The notes below the pieces were generated by a model. It was given only the letters and a program-made list of their open reading frames with translations. It searched no databases and was not told where the DNA came from. From the NCBI RefSeq assembly GCF_014645235.1, contig NZ_BMLM01000001.1, positions 620,001 to 684,000 of the forward strand: 64,000 nt of DNA, written 5' to 3'. Shown in pieces: positions 1-9,184 of the stretch. A program made the position numbers and the translations under genes. Numbering within the stretch: position 1 is the first letter of the stretch; each line of letters opens with the position of its first letter. The stretch comes from Agrococcus terreus. GTDB lineage: Bacteria > Actinomycetota > Actinomycetes > Actinomycetales > Microbacteriaceae.

Positions 1-1
1 G

Positions 2-562
2 CTCGTCGCCGCGTGGGGCGCGCTCGAGGTGGGCGTCGGACTCGCCGTCGGCCTCTTCGCCGGCGCGCGGGTCGGCGGTCCGATCGCGGTCGGCGAGGCC
101 CTGCCGCTCGCGACGGAGGGCTCGGCGACGTCGGTGCGCGGCGTGCTCGGCCTGGGCGGCGCGGGCCGCGGCCGCGGCACCGGCGACGATCCCGACCCGG
201 ACGACCTCGACGACGAGGACAGCCGCCCCGATGCCGGCGACGAGCACGACGGCGAGGAGCGCGGACGTCGCACCGAAGGCGCGGAGCCGGCCGCCGACGA
301 TCCGGATGCGCAGGTGACCGAGGCGGTCGAGCCGGTCGTCGTCGAGCGCGCGGCCGACGCGCGGCAGACGGAGGCCGTCGGGCCCGTCGAGCCCGCAGCA
401 GGCGAGCGCGCCACCGACCGGGGCGAGGTCGAGGCGGCGGACGATGAGCGCGACGAGCCCCGGCCGTCCGACGGCGGGCGCGCAGCGGACACCGCCGACG
501 ACGGGCTCGCAGCGGACACCGCCGCCGACCGCGAGCCCGGAGGCGACCGGGCGCCTCGGTAG
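2..562 (+). CDS. C-terminal part of DUF6350-type membrane protein (5' truncated)
   Basis: The frame is open from the window edge, so the start lies outside. The first ~45 residues are hydrophobic and Gly/Ala-rich and look like the last membrane segment. The remaining ~140 residues form a disordered Asp/Glu/Arg-rich tail with repeats such as RAADTADDGLAADTAAD. In Actinobacteria the gene before purN is often a multi-pass DUF6350 protein (sometimes called a PerM-like cell-division protein). The family assignment rests on that position, the terminal hydrophobic segment and the charged tail; the visible part has no diagnostic motif. The stop codon overlaps the -10 box proposed for purN. Confidence 0.5.
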   Translation, partial: LVAAWGALEVGVGLAVGLFAGARVGGPIAVGEALPLATEGSATSVRGVLGLGGAGRGRGTGDDPDPDDLDDEDSRPDAGDEHDGEERGRRTEGAEPAADDPDAQVTEAVEPVVVERAADARQTEAVGPVEPAAGERATDRGEVEAADDERDEPRPSDGGRAADTADDGLAADTAADREPGGDRAPR

Positions 563-572
563 GATGGAGCCC

Positions 573-1184
573 GTGCTGCGCCTCGTCGTCCTCGTCTCCG
601 GCAGCGGCACCAACTTCTCGGACCTGCTCGAGCGCACCCGCGCCGGGAGCGTGCCGGCCGAGATCATCGCCGTCGGCGCCGACCGCGAGTGCACCGGCCT
701 CGACATCGCCCGTGCCGCCGGCATCCCGACCTTCGTCGAGCCGTTCACGAGCCCGCGCGCCGAGTGGTCGGCGCGGGTCGCCGACCGCATCGAGGCGTTC
801 GAGCCCGACCTCGTCGTGCTCTCGGGCTTCATGCGGCTGCTGTCGCCCGAAGCTGTCGCGCGCCTCTCGCCCGCGCTGCTCAACACGCATCCGGCCTACC
901 TGCCCGAGTTCCCGGGCGCGCACGGCGTGCGCGACGCCCTCGCCGCGGGCGTGGCGCAGACGGGCGCCTCGGTCATCGTCGTCGACGCCGGCGTCGACAC
1001 CGGCCCGATCCTGGCGCAGGAGCGCATCGCGGTCGAGGACGACGACGACGAGTCGAGCCTCCACGACCGCATCAAGCCCGTCGAGCGCGAGCTGCTCGCC
1101 CGCGTCATCACCGACATCGCCGAGGGCGCGATCGACCTCCACGAGGTCGGCGCCCGCACCCCGAAGACCCAGGAGCCCTCATGA
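573..1184 (+). CDS. purN: Phosphoribosylglycinamide formyltransferase PurN
   Basis: PurN transfers the formyl group of 10-formyl-THF to GAR, the third step of de novo purine synthesis in the cytosol. The product is 203 residues, the usual size. It has the phosphate-binding loop VSGSGTNF near the N-terminus, [14 protein letters not shown] with the catalytic Asn and His, and [10 protein letters not shown] with the catalytic Asp. The start is taken as GTG 573 because TAGGAT (560-565) ends 7 bases upstream, a leaderless arrangement. ATG 564, three codons earlier, is the alternative. The stop overlaps the purH start by 4 bp, so the two are translationally coupled. Confidence 0.95.
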   Translation: MLRLVVLVSGSGTNFSDLLERTRAGSVPAEIIAVGADRECTGLDIARAAGIPTFVEPFTSPRAEWSARVADRIEAFEPDLVVLSGFMRLLSPEAVARLSPALLNTHPAYLPEFPGAHGVRDALAAGVAQTGASVIVVDAGVDTGPILAQERIAVEDDDDESSLHDRIKPVERELLARVITDIAEGAIDLHEVGARTPKTQEPS

Positions 1185-2905
1185 GCGGACCCCAGCACGA
1201 CCCGAGCCTCTACCGCCCGCGCGACCAGGTGCCCTTCCGCCGGGCGCTGCTCTCGGTGAGCGACAAGGCCGGCGTCGTCGAGCTGGGCGAGGCGCTCGCG
1301 GCCGCGGGCGTCGAGCTCGTCTCCACCGGGTCGACCGCGAAGCTGCTCGCCGACGCGGGCCTGCCGGTCACCGAGGTCGCCCGGGTGACGGGCTTCGCCG
1401 AGGCCCTCGACGGCCGCGTCAAGACCCTCCACCCGGCCATCCACGCGGGACTCCTCGCCGACCTCCGCCTCGAGCACCACGAGCGCCAGCTCGTCGAGCT
1501 CGGCATCGCGCCGTTCGAGCTCGTCGTCGTCAACCTCTACCCCTTCGTCGAGACCGTGCGCTCGGGCGCCGAGGGGGATGCGGTGGTCGAGCAGATCGAC
1601 ATCGGCGGGCCCGCGATGGTGCGCGCCTCGGCGAAGAACCACGCGAACGTCGCGATCGTCACCGACCCGCGCGTCTACCCGCTCATCGCGCGGGCAGCGG
1701 GCACGGGCCTCACGCTCCTGCAGCGCCGCGCCCTCGCGCGCGACGCGTTCGCCCACACGGCCGCCTACGACGGCGCCGTCGCCCGCTGGTTCGCGGGCGA
1801 GCCCGTCGAGGCGCCTGCGGCACCGGCCGCGCCGGCGCCCGCAGCTCAGGCCGAGCCGCCCGCGCTCGTCGAGCCGATGCCCGGCGGCACGCCGGCCGCG
1901 CCGCCCGCCCCGGCGCCCGAGCCGGCCGCGGCCGACACCTCGAGCGCCTCGGGCCTCCTGCGCGCCGTCGGCGCCGCGACGCTCGTGCAGGGCCTGCGCT
2001 ACGGCGAGAACAGCCACCAGCACGCGGGCCTGTTCGCGCTGCCCGGCGGCCGCGGCATCACGCAGGCCGAGCTGCTGCACGGCAAGCCGATGTCGTTCAA
2101 CAACTACGTCGACGCGGACGCCGCGCTCCGCGCCGCCTACGACTTCCACGAGCCCGCCGTCGCGGTCGTGAAGCACGCCAACCCCTGCGGCATCGCGATC
2201 GCCGCGCCCGGCGCGGCCGACCCCATCGCCTCCGCGCACGAGCGCGCCCACGCGTGCGACCCGGTCTCGGCGTTCGGCGGCGTCATCGCCGCGAACCGCA
2301 CGGTGACGCTCGCGATGGCCGAGACGGTCGCCGGCATCTTCACGGAGGTCGTGGTCGCCCCCGACTTCGAGCCCGAGGCGCTCGAGGTGCTCTCGCGCAA
2401 GAAGAACGTGCGCCTGCTGCGCCTGCCGGAGGGCTACGCCCGCGAGGGCTCCGAGCTGCGCCAGGTCTCGGGCGGCCTGCTCGTGCAGCAGCCCGACACC
2501 TTCGACGCGTTCTCGTCGCACACGTGGCGGCGGGCCTCTGGCTCGCACGTCTCGGACGCCGTGCTCGCCGACCTCGAGTTCGCGTGGCGCGCCTGCCGCT
2601 CCGTGAAGTCGAACGCCATCCTGCTGGCCTCGGGCGGCGCCTCGGTGGGCGTCGGCATGGGCCAGGTCAACCGCCTCGACTCGTGCCGCCTCGCCGTGGC
2701 GCGGGCGGGGGAGCGGGCGGCCGGCTCGGTCGCGGCCTCCGATGCCTTCTTCCCCTTCGCCGACGGCCTCCAGATCCTGCTCGACGCGGGCATCTCGGCC
2801 GTGGTGCAGCCGGGCGGGTCCGTGCGCGACGACGAGGTCATCGCCGCGGCCGAGGCCGCCGGCATCACGATGTACCTCACGGGCGAGCGCCACTTCGCGC
2901 ACTGA
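1181..2905 (+). CDS. purH: Bifunctional AICAR transformylase / IMP cyclohydrolase PurH
   Basis: PurH performs the last two purine steps, AICAR to FAICAR using 10-formyl-THF, then ring closure to IMP. The N-terminal cyclohydrolase (MGS-like) domain covers about residues 15-200 and includes STGSTAKLL and [16 protein letters not shown]. The C-terminal transformylase domain contains LRYGENSHQ and the catalytic Lys-His pair in VVKHANPCG. The protein is 574 residues, longer than the ~520-530 typical of the family. The excess is a Pro/Ala-rich linker at about residues 206-260 between the domains. ATG 1181 overlaps the purN stop (ATGA). The start matches the beginning of the conserved domain. Confidence 0.97.
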   Translation: MSGPQHDPSLYRPRDQVPFRRALLSVSDKAGVVELGEALAAAGVELVSTGSTAKLLADAGLPVTEVARVTGFAEALDGRVKTLHPAIHAGLLADLRLEHHERQLVELGIAPFELVVVNLYPFVETVRSGAEGDAVVEQIDIGGPAMVRASAKNHANVAIVTDPRVYPLIARAAGTGLTLLQRRALARDAFAHTAAYDGAVARWFAGEPVEAPAAPAAPAPAAQAEPPALVEPMPGGTPAAPPAPAPEPAAADTSSASGLLRAVGAATLVQGLRYGENSHQHAGLFALPGGRGITQAELLHGKPMSFNNYVDADAALRAAYDFHEPAVAVVKHANPCGIAIAAPGAADPIASAHERAHACDPVSAFGGVIAANRTVTLAMAETVAGIFTEVVVAPDFEPEALEVLSRKKNVRLLRLPEGYAREGSELRQVSGGLLVQQPDTFDAFSSHTWRRASGSHVSDAVLADLEFAWRACRSVKSNAILLASGGASVGVGMGQVNRLDSCRLAVARAGERAAGSVAASDAFFPFADGLQILLDAGISAVVQPGGSVRDDEVIAAAEAAGITMYLTGERHFAH

Positions 2906-2930
2906 CCGGGCGGCTCGATAGGGTCGGCGG

Positions 2931-3488
2931 ATGAGCGCGGGGACCGTCGACGACGTCGCCCGCGCGCGGCGCATCCTGTGCTTCGGCGCGACCGGCTCCG
3001 GCAAGTCGACCCTGGCGCTCGAGCTCGGTGCCCGCCTCGGCCTGCCCGTGACGCTCGTCGACGACCTGTGCTGGGACCCGGGCTGGACCGAGGCGCCGGG
3101 CGAGGAGCAGGACCGCCGCGTGCTGCCGCTGCTCGAGCGCGACGCGTGGGTCTTCGACTCCGTCTACTCCCGACAGGCGCCGCGAGCGTTCGAGCTCGTC
3201 GACGTGATCGTCGCCCTCGACTACCCGCGGCTCGTCTCGCTCGCGCGCCTCGTGCGCCGCACCGCTCGTCGCATCCGCACCCGTGAGCGCGTCTGCAACG
3301 GCAACGTCGAGACGCTGCGCCTCGCCCTGGCGCGCGACTCGATCATCCTGTGGCACTTCCGCTCGTGGCGGTCGAAGCGCGAGCGGATGCGGCGCTGGCA
3401 CGCCGACCCGGACGCCCCGCCGGTGCTCCTGCTCCCGCGGCCCGCCGACGCCGACGCGCTCCTCGCCGCACTTCCCGGATCACGCTGA
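2931..3488 (+). CDS. P-loop nucleotide kinase-like ATPase (topology-modulation / adenylate kinase-like)
   Basis: A 185-residue single-domain P-loop protein. Walker A is GATGSGKST at about residues 19-27. A following VDDLCWDPGW segment and the late Arg-rich helix (RSKRERMRRW) match the group annotated as topology-modulation or adenylate kinase-like proteins. Substrate is unknown. The start is fixed by TAGGGT (2919-2924) ending 6 bases before ATG, with no Shine-Dalgarno. It begins 25 bp after purH but has its own promoter. Confidence 0.75.
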   Translation: MSAGTVDDVARARRILCFGATGSGKSTLALELGARLGLPVTLVDDLCWDPGWTEAPGEEQDRRVLPLLERDAWVFDSVYSRQAPRAFELVDVIVALDYPRLVSLARLVRRTARRIRTRERVCNGNVETLRLALARDSIILWHFRSWRSKRERMRRWHADPDAPPVLLLPRPADADALLAALPGSR

Positions 3489-3551
3489 CCGCCTTCGGCG
3501 ATGGGGGACACCGGCCGACACGCCGAGCGATTGGGAATCGCGGATCGGCAC

Positions 3552-3581
3552 TGGACGCGACGCTGTGAGCCTGCTTAGACT
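3552..3581 (+). promoter_or_regulatory. Promoter for leader peptide-ABC exporter operon
   Basis: TGGACG (3552-3557) and TAGACT (3576-3581) are spaced by 18 bases. The predicted transcript starts near 3588, giving a 5' leader of about 265 bases before the exporter gene, unusual in this window where most leaders are absent or short. Just upstream, CGATTGGGAATCG (3528-3540) is a small dyad that could be an operator; nothing else is recognisable in 3489-3551. Confidence 0.5.
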
Positions 3582-3630
3582 GGAGGGCTGACCGCGCCCG
3601 ACCGGGGTACGGCCGACGAAGGAGGATGCC

Positions 3631-3708
3631 ATGAGCTCGACCACGACCGCCACGCTCGCCGCCGCGCCCGCCCTCCTCGTCGCCGTCCGTCCCGTCGGAC
3701 GCCGCTAG
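3631..3708 (+). CDS. 25-residue leader peptide upstream of ABC exporter
   Basis: ATG 3631 follows a near-perfect Shine-Dalgarno GAAGGAGG (3618-3625) at 5-base spacing, one of the strongest in the window. The predicted peptide begins [19 protein letters not shown] and ends RPVGRR. It has no domain and no obvious export signal. It sits inside the long leader of the ABC exporter and is followed by a stable hairpin. By analogy with BmrB, the translated leader of the Bacillus bmrCD multidrug ABC heterodimer, it may control the exporter by ribosome stalling. That function is inference. The run of Thr/Ala codons and the RPVGRR end are candidate stall sites. Confidence 0.6.
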   Translation: MSSTTTATLAAAPALLVAVRPVGRR

Positions 3709-3752
3709 GGAGCACGGGCACCGCCCGGCCGCGAGCACCGCTCGCCCGTCGC

Positions 3753-3770
3753 GTCGGCGGCAGCGCCGAC
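3753..3770 (+). promoter_or_regulatory. Hairpin in ABC exporter leader (possible attenuator)
   Basis: GTCGGCG and CGCCGAC form a 7-bp stem with loop GCAG, 44 bases after the leader-peptide stop. No U-run follows, so any termination would be of the actinobacterial U-less type. The rest of the leader (3709-3853) is GC-rich and can pair in several ways. A role in attenuation is inferred from position only. Confidence 0.4.
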
Positions 3771-3853
3771 CATCGAAGCAGCACCCCCTTCCGCGGCCAC
3801 GAGCCGCAGCCATCGCAGCGGGCGCATCACGCCTGCGCCCTCGAAGGATCACC

Positions 3854-5725
3854 ATGCCCCCCGCATCCTCGGCGCCCCAGCCGCATCAGCGCCCCAAGAT
3901 CATCCCCGCGCTGTCGCGCGTCATGCCGTTCCTCCGGCCCGTCATCGGCCGCTTCATCGCCGGCATCGCTACCGCGCTCGTCGCCGCGGTCGTCGCGCTC
4001 CTCATCCCCGTGGCGCTCCGCTGGCTCGTCGACGGCCCGCTCACGAGCGGCGACCAGGCGCTCATCTGGATCGGCGGCATCGCCATCCTGCTGCTCGGCC
4101 TCACCGAGGCCGTGTTCGTGTTCCTGCGCCGCCTCTTCGTGACGCTGCCCTCGACCGCGGTCGAGGCGACGATGCGCCAGACGCTCTACGCCAAGCTGCA
4201 GCGACTCCCCATCGCGTTCCACGACCGCTGGCAGTCGGGCCAGCTGCTCTCGCGCGCCGTCGGCGACCTCGGCATGATGCGGCGCTTCTTCGCGTTCGGC
4301 GCCGTCATCTTCATCACGAACCTGCTGACGCTCGTGATCGGCCTCGGCATCCTGCTCGCGTGGAGCCCGCTGCTCGGCGCGCTCTTCATCGTGACGTCGA
4401 TCCCGATCGTCGTCATCGCGTTCCGGTTCGAGCAGAGCTACCACCAGGTGGCGCGCCGCGCGCAGGACCAGCAGGGAGACCTCGCGACCGCCGTCGAGCA
4501 GTCGGTGCACGGCATCCGCGTGCTCAAGGCCTTCGGCCGCGGCCGCACGGCGCTCGAGGGCTTCGAGCGGCAGGCCGAGGCGCTGCGCTCGACCGAGCTC
4601 ACGAAGGCGCGCAGCGAGGCCATGCTCTGGATGTGGCTGACGATCATCCCGTTCGTCAGCTACGCCGTGTGCCTCGTCGTGGGCATCTGGCTCGTCGCCG
4701 AGGGCCAGCTCACGGTGGGCGAGCTCGTGGGCTTCCTCTCGACCGCGGTCGTGCTCAACTGGCCGATCGAGTCGCTCGGCTTCCTCTTCGCCTTCGCGAT
4801 CGACGCGGCGAACGCCTCGGTGCGCCTGTTCGAGGTGCTCGACGCGGAGGAGGACATCGTCGACCCGGAGGAGCCCCGCACGATCGCGGCGCCGCGGGGC
4901 CGGCTCGTCTTCGACGACGTGCACTTCCGCTACCAGGACGCCGCCTCGGGCGAGCGCGACCTCGTCGACGGCGCGACCCTCGCGATCGAGCCGGGGGAGA
5001 CGATGGCGCTCGTCGGCGTGACCGGCAGCGGCAAGACCACCCTCACCGCGCTGCCCGGCCGCCTCTACGACGTGACCGACGGCCGCGTGACGCTCGACGG
5101 CGTCGACGTGCGCGACCTCTCGCTCGAGGAGCTGCGCACGCACGTCGCGATGGCCTTCGAGGACGCGACGCTGTTCTCGGCCTCGGTGCGCGACAACGTG
5201 CTCATGGGCGCGCGCGAGCGCACCGACGAGGTCGTGGCCGAGGCGCTGCAGGTGGCGCAGGCGTCGTTCGTGCACGACCTCCCGGAGGGGCTCGACACGA
5301 CGATCGGCGAGGAGGGCCTCTCGCTCTCCGGCGGCCAGCGCCAGCGGCTCGCGCTCGCGCGCGCCGTCGCGGCGAAGCCCGCCGTGCTCGTGCTCGACGA
5401 CCCGCTCTCGGCGCTCGACGTCGAGACGGAGGCGCTCGTCGAGGACGCGCTGCGGCACGTGCTCGCGTCGACGACGGCGCTCATCGTGGCGCACCGCCCC
5501 TCGACCGTGCAGCTCGCCGACCGCGTCGCGCTCATGCGCGACGGCCGCATCGACGACGTCGGCACGCACTCCGAGCTGCTCGCGCGCAACGACCACTACG
5601 TGCACGTGATCGCGAGCCTCGAGGAGGCGCAGCGCGACCGGCAGGACCTCGAGCAGGTCGCGACCGGCGCGTTCCAGCAGGTGGACGCATCCGTGGATGC
5701 CGCACGACGGGAGGAGGACCGATGA
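3854..5725 (+). CDS. Heterodimeric ABC exporter, subunit with degenerate Walker B
   Basis: A 623-residue ABC half-transporter: six membrane helices (residues ~20-320), then an ATPase domain. Walker A is GVTGSGKTT, the signature LSGGQRQ is canonical, and the H-loop His is in IVAHRPSTV. Walker B reads [12 protein letters not shown], with Asp replacing the catalytic Glu, so the site built on this Walker B should be poor at hydrolysis. Its partner (5722-7527) has the opposite pattern. The pair resembles BmrC/BmrD-type multidrug or lipid exporters; substrate unknown. ATG 3854 has GAAGGAT at 3843-3849. The stop overlaps the partner start by 4 bp. Confidence 0.9.
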   Translation: MPPASSAPQPHQRPKIIPALSRVMPFLRPVIGRFIAGIATALVAAVVALLIPVALRWLVDGPLTSGDQALIWIGGIAILLLGLTEAVFVFLRRLFVTLPSTAVEATMRQTLYAKLQRLPIAFHDRWQSGQLLSRAVGDLGMMRRFFAFGAVIFITNLLTLVIGLGILLAWSPLLGALFIVTSIPIVVIAFRFEQSYHQVARRAQDQQGDLATAVEQSVHGIRVLKAFGRGRTALEGFERQAEALRSTELTKARSEAMLWMWLTIIPFVSYAVCLVVGIWLVAEGQLTVGELVGFLSTAVVLNWPIESLGFLFAFAIDAANASVRLFEVLDAEEDIVDPEEPRTIAAPRGRLVFDDVHFRYQDAASGERDLVDGATLAIEPGETMALVGVTGSGKTTLTALPGRLYDVTDGRVTLDGVDVRDLSLEELRTHVAMAFEDATLFSASVRDNVLMGARERTDEVVAEALQVAQASFVHDLPEGLDTTIGEEGLSLSGGQRQRLALARAVAAKPAVLVLDDPLSALDVETEALVEDALRHVLASTTALIVAHRPSTVQLADRVALMRDGRIDDVGTHSELLARNDHYVHVIASLEEAQRDRQDLEQVATGAFQQVDASVDAARREEDR

Positions 5726-7527
5726 CGATCCAGGGAGTGCAGGGCGAGGAGCGCGACGACTACACCAAGGAGGAGTCGCGGGCGCTCCGCACGCGGTCGC
5801 AGCGGCTGCTGCTCGAGCTCGTGCGGCCCCACCGCGCGAAGCTCGTGGGCATCGCGGCGCTCGTCGTCGTCGCCACCGGCATGACGGTCGCGGGCCCCGC
5901 GATCCTCGCGTTCGGCATCGACGTGGCGCTGCCGGCGCTGCAGCGCAGCGACGCGACCCCGCTGTGGGTCGCGGGCGGCGGCTACATCGTCGCGGCGATC
6001 GTGTCGGGCATCGCGTTCTACGCGTTCACGGTGGGCACGGCCCGCGTGAGCCAGGCGGTGCTGCTGACGCTGCGCCGGCGGCTGTTCGACCACACGCAGC
6101 GGCTGAGCCTCGAGTTCCACGAGCAGTACACGTCGGGCCGCATCATCGCGCGCCAGACGAGCGACCTCGAGTCGATCCGCGACCTGCTCGACCAGGGCCT
6201 CAACGAGCTCGTCCGCGGCGTGCTGTTCATGACGTTCACGGCGATCGCGATGATCGCGCTCGACCCCACGAGCGGCCTCGTGATCCTCGCGGCGCTCGTG
6301 CCGGCGATCCTCCTGACCCGCTGGTTCCAGTCGCGCTCGACGGTGCTGTTCCGCGAGACGCGCACGACGAGCGCGCAGATGATCGTGAAGTTCGTCGAGA
6401 CGATGACGGGCATCCGCGCCGTCAAGGCGTTCCGCACCGAGCCCGAGAACGAGCGCGACTTCGGCGGCAAGGTCGAGGCGTACCGGGATGCGAACTTCCG
6501 CACCATCCAGATCTTCGGCATCTACGAGCCGGGCATCATGGCGATCGGCGCGCTGACCATCGCGGCCGTCGTGACGGTCGGCGCGTTCCGGGTGGTGAAC
6601 GGCGACCTCGCCGTCGGCTCGCTGCTCGCGGTCGCGCTCTACGCGCGCACGTTCTTCCAGCCCATCCAGGGCATCGGCATGTTCTTCAACGGCTACCAGT
6701 CGGCGGCCGCCGCGCTCGAGAAGATCTCGGGCGTGCTCGAGGAGCGGCCGACCGTGCCCGAGCCGAGGGCGCCGCGGGCGCTGCCGGAGGCGCGCGGCGC
6801 GATCGACTTCGACGAGGTCGAGTTCTCGTACGCGACCGGCAAGGTCGTGCTGCCCGGCTTCGACCTCTCGATCCCGGCGGGTCAGACCATCGCGCTCGTC
6901 GGCACGACGGGCGCGGGCAAGTCGACGCTCGCGAAGCTCGTCTCGCGCTTCTACGACCCCTCCGCGGGGTCGGTGCGGCTCGACGGCGTCGACCTGCGGG
7001 AGCTCCCGGACGACGACCTGCGCCGCGCGGTCGTGATGGTGACGCAGGAGGCGTACCTGTTCTCGGGCACCGTCGCCGACAACATCGCGCTCGGCAAGCC
7101 CGACGCGACCGACGACGAGATCGAGGCGGCCGCGCGCGCGGTGGGCGCGCACGAGTTCATCGAGGCGCTGCCGGACGGCTACGGCACCGACGTGAACAAG
7201 CGCGGCGGCCGCGTGAGCGCCGGGCAGCGGCAGCTGCTGTCGTTCGCGCGCGCCTTCCTCGCCGACCCGCGGGTGCTCATCCTCGACGAGGCCACGGCCT
7301 CGCTCGACATCCCCTCGGAGCGGCTCGTGCAGGAGGGCCTCACGACCCTGCTCGCCGACCGCACGGCCATCATCATCGCCCACCGGCTCTCGACGGTCGC
7401 GATCGCCGACCGCGTGCTCGTCATGGAGCACGGCCGGATCATCGAGGACGGCAGCCCGACCGAGCTCATCGAGCTCGGCGGCAAGTTCGCCTCGCTGCAC
7501 CGGGCGTGGCGCGACTCGCTCGTCTGA
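5722..7527 (+). CDS. Heterodimeric ABC exporter, catalytic partner subunit
   Basis: A 601-residue ABC half-transporter: six membrane helices, then an ATPase domain. Walker A is GTTGAGKST and Walker B is [12 protein letters not shown] with the catalytic Glu. The signature is degenerate (RVSAGQRQL instead of LSGGQ). With the upstream subunit this gives one competent ATP site (this Walker A/B plus the partner's LSGGQ) and one degenerate site, the standard asymmetric heterodimer design. ATG 5722 overlaps the upstream stop and has GGAGGAGG just before it. A strong hairpin terminator follows, so the leader peptide and two ABC genes make up the operon. Confidence 0.92.
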   Translation: MTIQGVQGEERDDYTKEESRALRTRSQRLLLELVRPHRAKLVGIAALVVVATGMTVAGPAILAFGIDVALPALQRSDATPLWVAGGGYIVAAIVSGIAFYAFTVGTARVSQAVLLTLRRRLFDHTQRLSLEFHEQYTSGRIIARQTSDLESIRDLLDQGLNELVRGVLFMTFTAIAMIALDPTSGLVILAALVPAILLTRWFQSRSTVLFRETRTTSAQMIVKFVETMTGIRAVKAFRTEPENERDFGGKVEAYRDANFRTIQIFGIYEPGIMAIGALTIAAVVTVGAFRVVNGDLAVGSLLAVALYARTFFQPIQGIGMFFNGYQSAAAALEKISGVLEERPTVPEPRAPRALPEARGAIDFDEVEFSYATGKVVLPGFDLSIPAGQTIALVGTTGAGKSTLAKLVSRFYDPSAGSVRLDGVDLRELPDDDLRRAVVMVTQEAYLFSGTVADNIALGKPDATDDEIEAAARAVGAHEFIEALPDGYGTDVNKRGGRVSAGQRQLLSFARAFLADPRVLILDEATASLDIPSERLVQEGLTTLLADRTAIIIAHRLSTVAIADRVLVMEHGRIIEDGSPTELIELGGKFASLHRAWRDSLV

Positions 7528-7530
7528 GCC

Positions 7531-7576
7531 GCACGACCGAGGCCCCCGAGCTGCTGCTCGGGGGCCTCGGTCGTGC
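7531..7576. terminator. Bidirectional terminator hairpin
   Basis: A perfect 21-bp stem (7531-7551 with 7556-7576) and a 4-base loop TGCT sit between the convergent ABC operon and the GNAT gene. No T-run follows on either strand. Confidence 0.85.
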
Positions 7577-7592
7577 GTGCGGGGGAGGCCGG

Positions 7593-8039
7593 TCAGAGGA
7601 CCTTGCGGCCGATGCTCTCGCCGTACTCGTTCTCGCCGATGACCTCGAAGCCGACGGCCTGGAAGAAGCGACCCGGACCTTCGTCGCCCTCCTCCCAGAC
7701 GGCGTAGAGGCTGTCGAAGCCCTGCCGGCGGGCCTCCTCGGCGACCTGGTCGACGGTGTACGTGCCGACGCCCTTGCGCTGCGCGGAGCCGGCCACGTAC
7801 ATCCGGAGCACGCTCGAGCGGTACTCCTCGCGGTCGACCTCGGGGTCGAAGTAGGCCATGACGAAGGCGACCGGCTCGTCGCCGTCGAAGACCACCCGCT
7901 GCCACGCGCTCTGCACGTTGACGAACTCGTCGAGCCGCGCGTTGGCGGCGAGGAACGCCTCCTGGCCGCGCTTCAGCGTCATGCCGTTGGCCGCGACGAC
8001 GTTGCCCGCGGAGAGCTCTTCGAGGCGCAGGGTGTCCAT
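7593..8039 (-). CDS. GNAT N-acetyltransferase (BltD/spermidine acetyltransferase-like)
   Basis: A 148-residue GNAT protein. The acetyl-CoA motif A region reads AQRKGVGTYTVDQVAEEA at about residues 86-103, preceded by the beta-strand VLRMYVAG and followed by the FFQAVGFEVIGENEYG end typical of small polyamine- or amino-compound acetyltransferases. The acceptor is not predictable. The start follows TACGGT (8046-8051, complement) with 6 bases between, a leaderless arrangement. Confidence 0.85.
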   Translation of the reverse strand: MDTLRLEELSAGNVVAANGMTLKRGQEAFLAANARLDEFVNVQSAWQRVVFDGDEPVAFVMAYFDPEVDREEYRSSVLRMYVAGSAQRKGVGTYTVDQVAEEARRQGFDSLYAVWEEGDEGPGRFFQAVGFEVIGENEYGESIGRKVL

Positions 8040-8091
8040 GCGGTCACCGTACCAGCGCGGCTCGGGAGCCGCCTCATCCCGGAGGCGGAGG

Positions 8092-9075
8092 TCAGCCGAT
8101 GGGGGTCACGCGGATGCGGTCGCGGAGCGCCTGGGGCGGCGCGATCGAGCCGGCCTGCGGGTCGAGCACGGCGGCGGCCGACCACGCGGTCGCGCGCACG
8201 AGCTGCTCCTCGAGCGTGACCCCCTCGAGGAGCGCCTGCGCGAGCGCCGCGACGGCGGCGTCGCCCGCGCCGGTGGGGTTGCCGTCGAGCACGCGATCGA
8301 GGCGCGCGTGCCAGGCGCGGCCGTCGGGCAGCACCGCGAGCATCCCCTCGACGTCGAGGGAGGCGAAGACGGTGCCGGTGCCCTCGGCCGCGAGCCGGCG
8401 GGCGGCGTCGAGCGGGTCGGAGCCGCCCATCGCGTCGAGCAGCTCGTGGCGGTTGGGCTTCGCGGCGGTCGCGCCGCACGCGACGGCGTGGCGCAGCTGG
8501 TCGCCGCCGACGTCGACGACGACGGGCAGGCCGGCGTCGGCCGCGAGCTCGACGACGGCGGCGCACAGGCCCTCCGGCGTCTCGGGCGGGAGCGAGCCGG
8601 AGCTGACGACGACGCGGGCGCCGGGCAGCTCGGCGCGCGTCGCCTCGAGGACCGACGCCCAGTCCTCGGCACCCAGCGCCGTGCCGCGCTCGTTGAGGTT
8701 CGTGGTGCTGGCGAGCGTCACGATCGCGGTCGTGCGTCGCGTGGGCGCCTCGACGTCGACGAGGCGGTGGGGGATGCCCGAGCGGTCGAGGTCGTGCACG
8801 AAGATCGAGCGCACCGGCCCGCCGACGGGCGCCACGACGAGCACCGGCTCGCCCTGCTGCTGCAGCACCCGCGCCACGTTCACGCCCTTGCCGCCCGCGC
8901 GCGCGAGACCGGTCGGCACGCGATGGCTCGAGCCGAGGCGCAGCTCGTCGATCGTGTACGTGATGTCGATCGCGGGATTGGTGGCGAGGCAGAGGATGCG
9001 GGAGGCGGCGGGACCGCTGCGAGCGGTCGCGTCAGCCGCCCGTGCGACGCTCTCGGCATCGGCGGTGGTGGCCAT
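8092..9075 (-). CDS. PfkB-family sugar kinase (1-phosphofructokinase/tagatose-6-phosphate kinase type)
   Basis: A 327-residue ribokinase-fold kinase of the hexose-phosphate (FruK/LacC) branch. The N-terminal strand LCLATNPAIDITYTID and ARAGGKGVNVARVL are typical of phosphosugar kinases. The anion hole and catalytic base lie in NPTGAGDAAVAAL, with Asp in GAGD. The first ~25 residues are a non-conserved extension. It is not next to a PTS gene, so the true substrate is uncertain. AGGAGG precedes ATG at good spacing. Confidence 0.8.
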   Translation of the reverse strand: MATTADAESVARAADATARSGPAASRILCLATNPAIDITYTIDELRLGSSHRVPTGLARAGGKGVNVARVLQQQGEPVLVVAPVGGPVRSIFVHDLDRSGIPHRLVDVEAPTRRTTAIVTLASTTNLNERGTALGAEDWASVLEATRAELPGARVVVSSGSLPPETPEGLCAAVVELAADAGLPVVVDVGGDQLRHAVACGATAAKPNRHELLDAMGGSDPLDAARRLAAEGTGTVFASLDVEGMLAVLPDGRAWHARLDRVLDGNPTGAGDAAVAALAQALLEGVTLEEQLVRATAWSAAAVLDPQAGSIAPPQALRDRIRVTPIG

Positions 9076-9149
9076 CGGGTCCTCCTGGTGGCTCGCGCTC
9101 GACGGCTTCGATCATGGCACGCGGCACGCCGGGAGCACGCCGCGCGGCA

Positions 9150-9178
9150 TTGACGGATTCGAACACACGTTCGATCAT
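9150..9178 (+). promoter_or_regulatory. SOS promoter with LexA box (imuA')
   Basis: TTGACG (9150-9155) and GATCAT (9173-9178) are 17 bases apart. The spacer and -10 are covered by TCGAACACACGTTCGA (9159-9174), a perfect match to the actinobacterial LexA consensus TCGAAC-N4-GTTCGA. LexA bound here would block RNA polymerase. Confidence 0.9.
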
Positions 9179-9184
9179 GGAGGG

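Noticed and set aside
13-447. Arg-rich 144-residue frame at the window start
   Set aside because: It is a frame-shifted shadow of the DUF6350-type tail; composition is Arg/Gly only and there is no ribosome-binding site or -10.
896-3004. Long open frames antisense to purN-purH, dnaE2, the ABC genes and others
   Set aside because: In very G+C-rich DNA stop codons are rare on the opposite strand. These frames have Arg/Ala/Pro-rich composition, no motifs and no start signals, and each lies opposite a well-supported gene.
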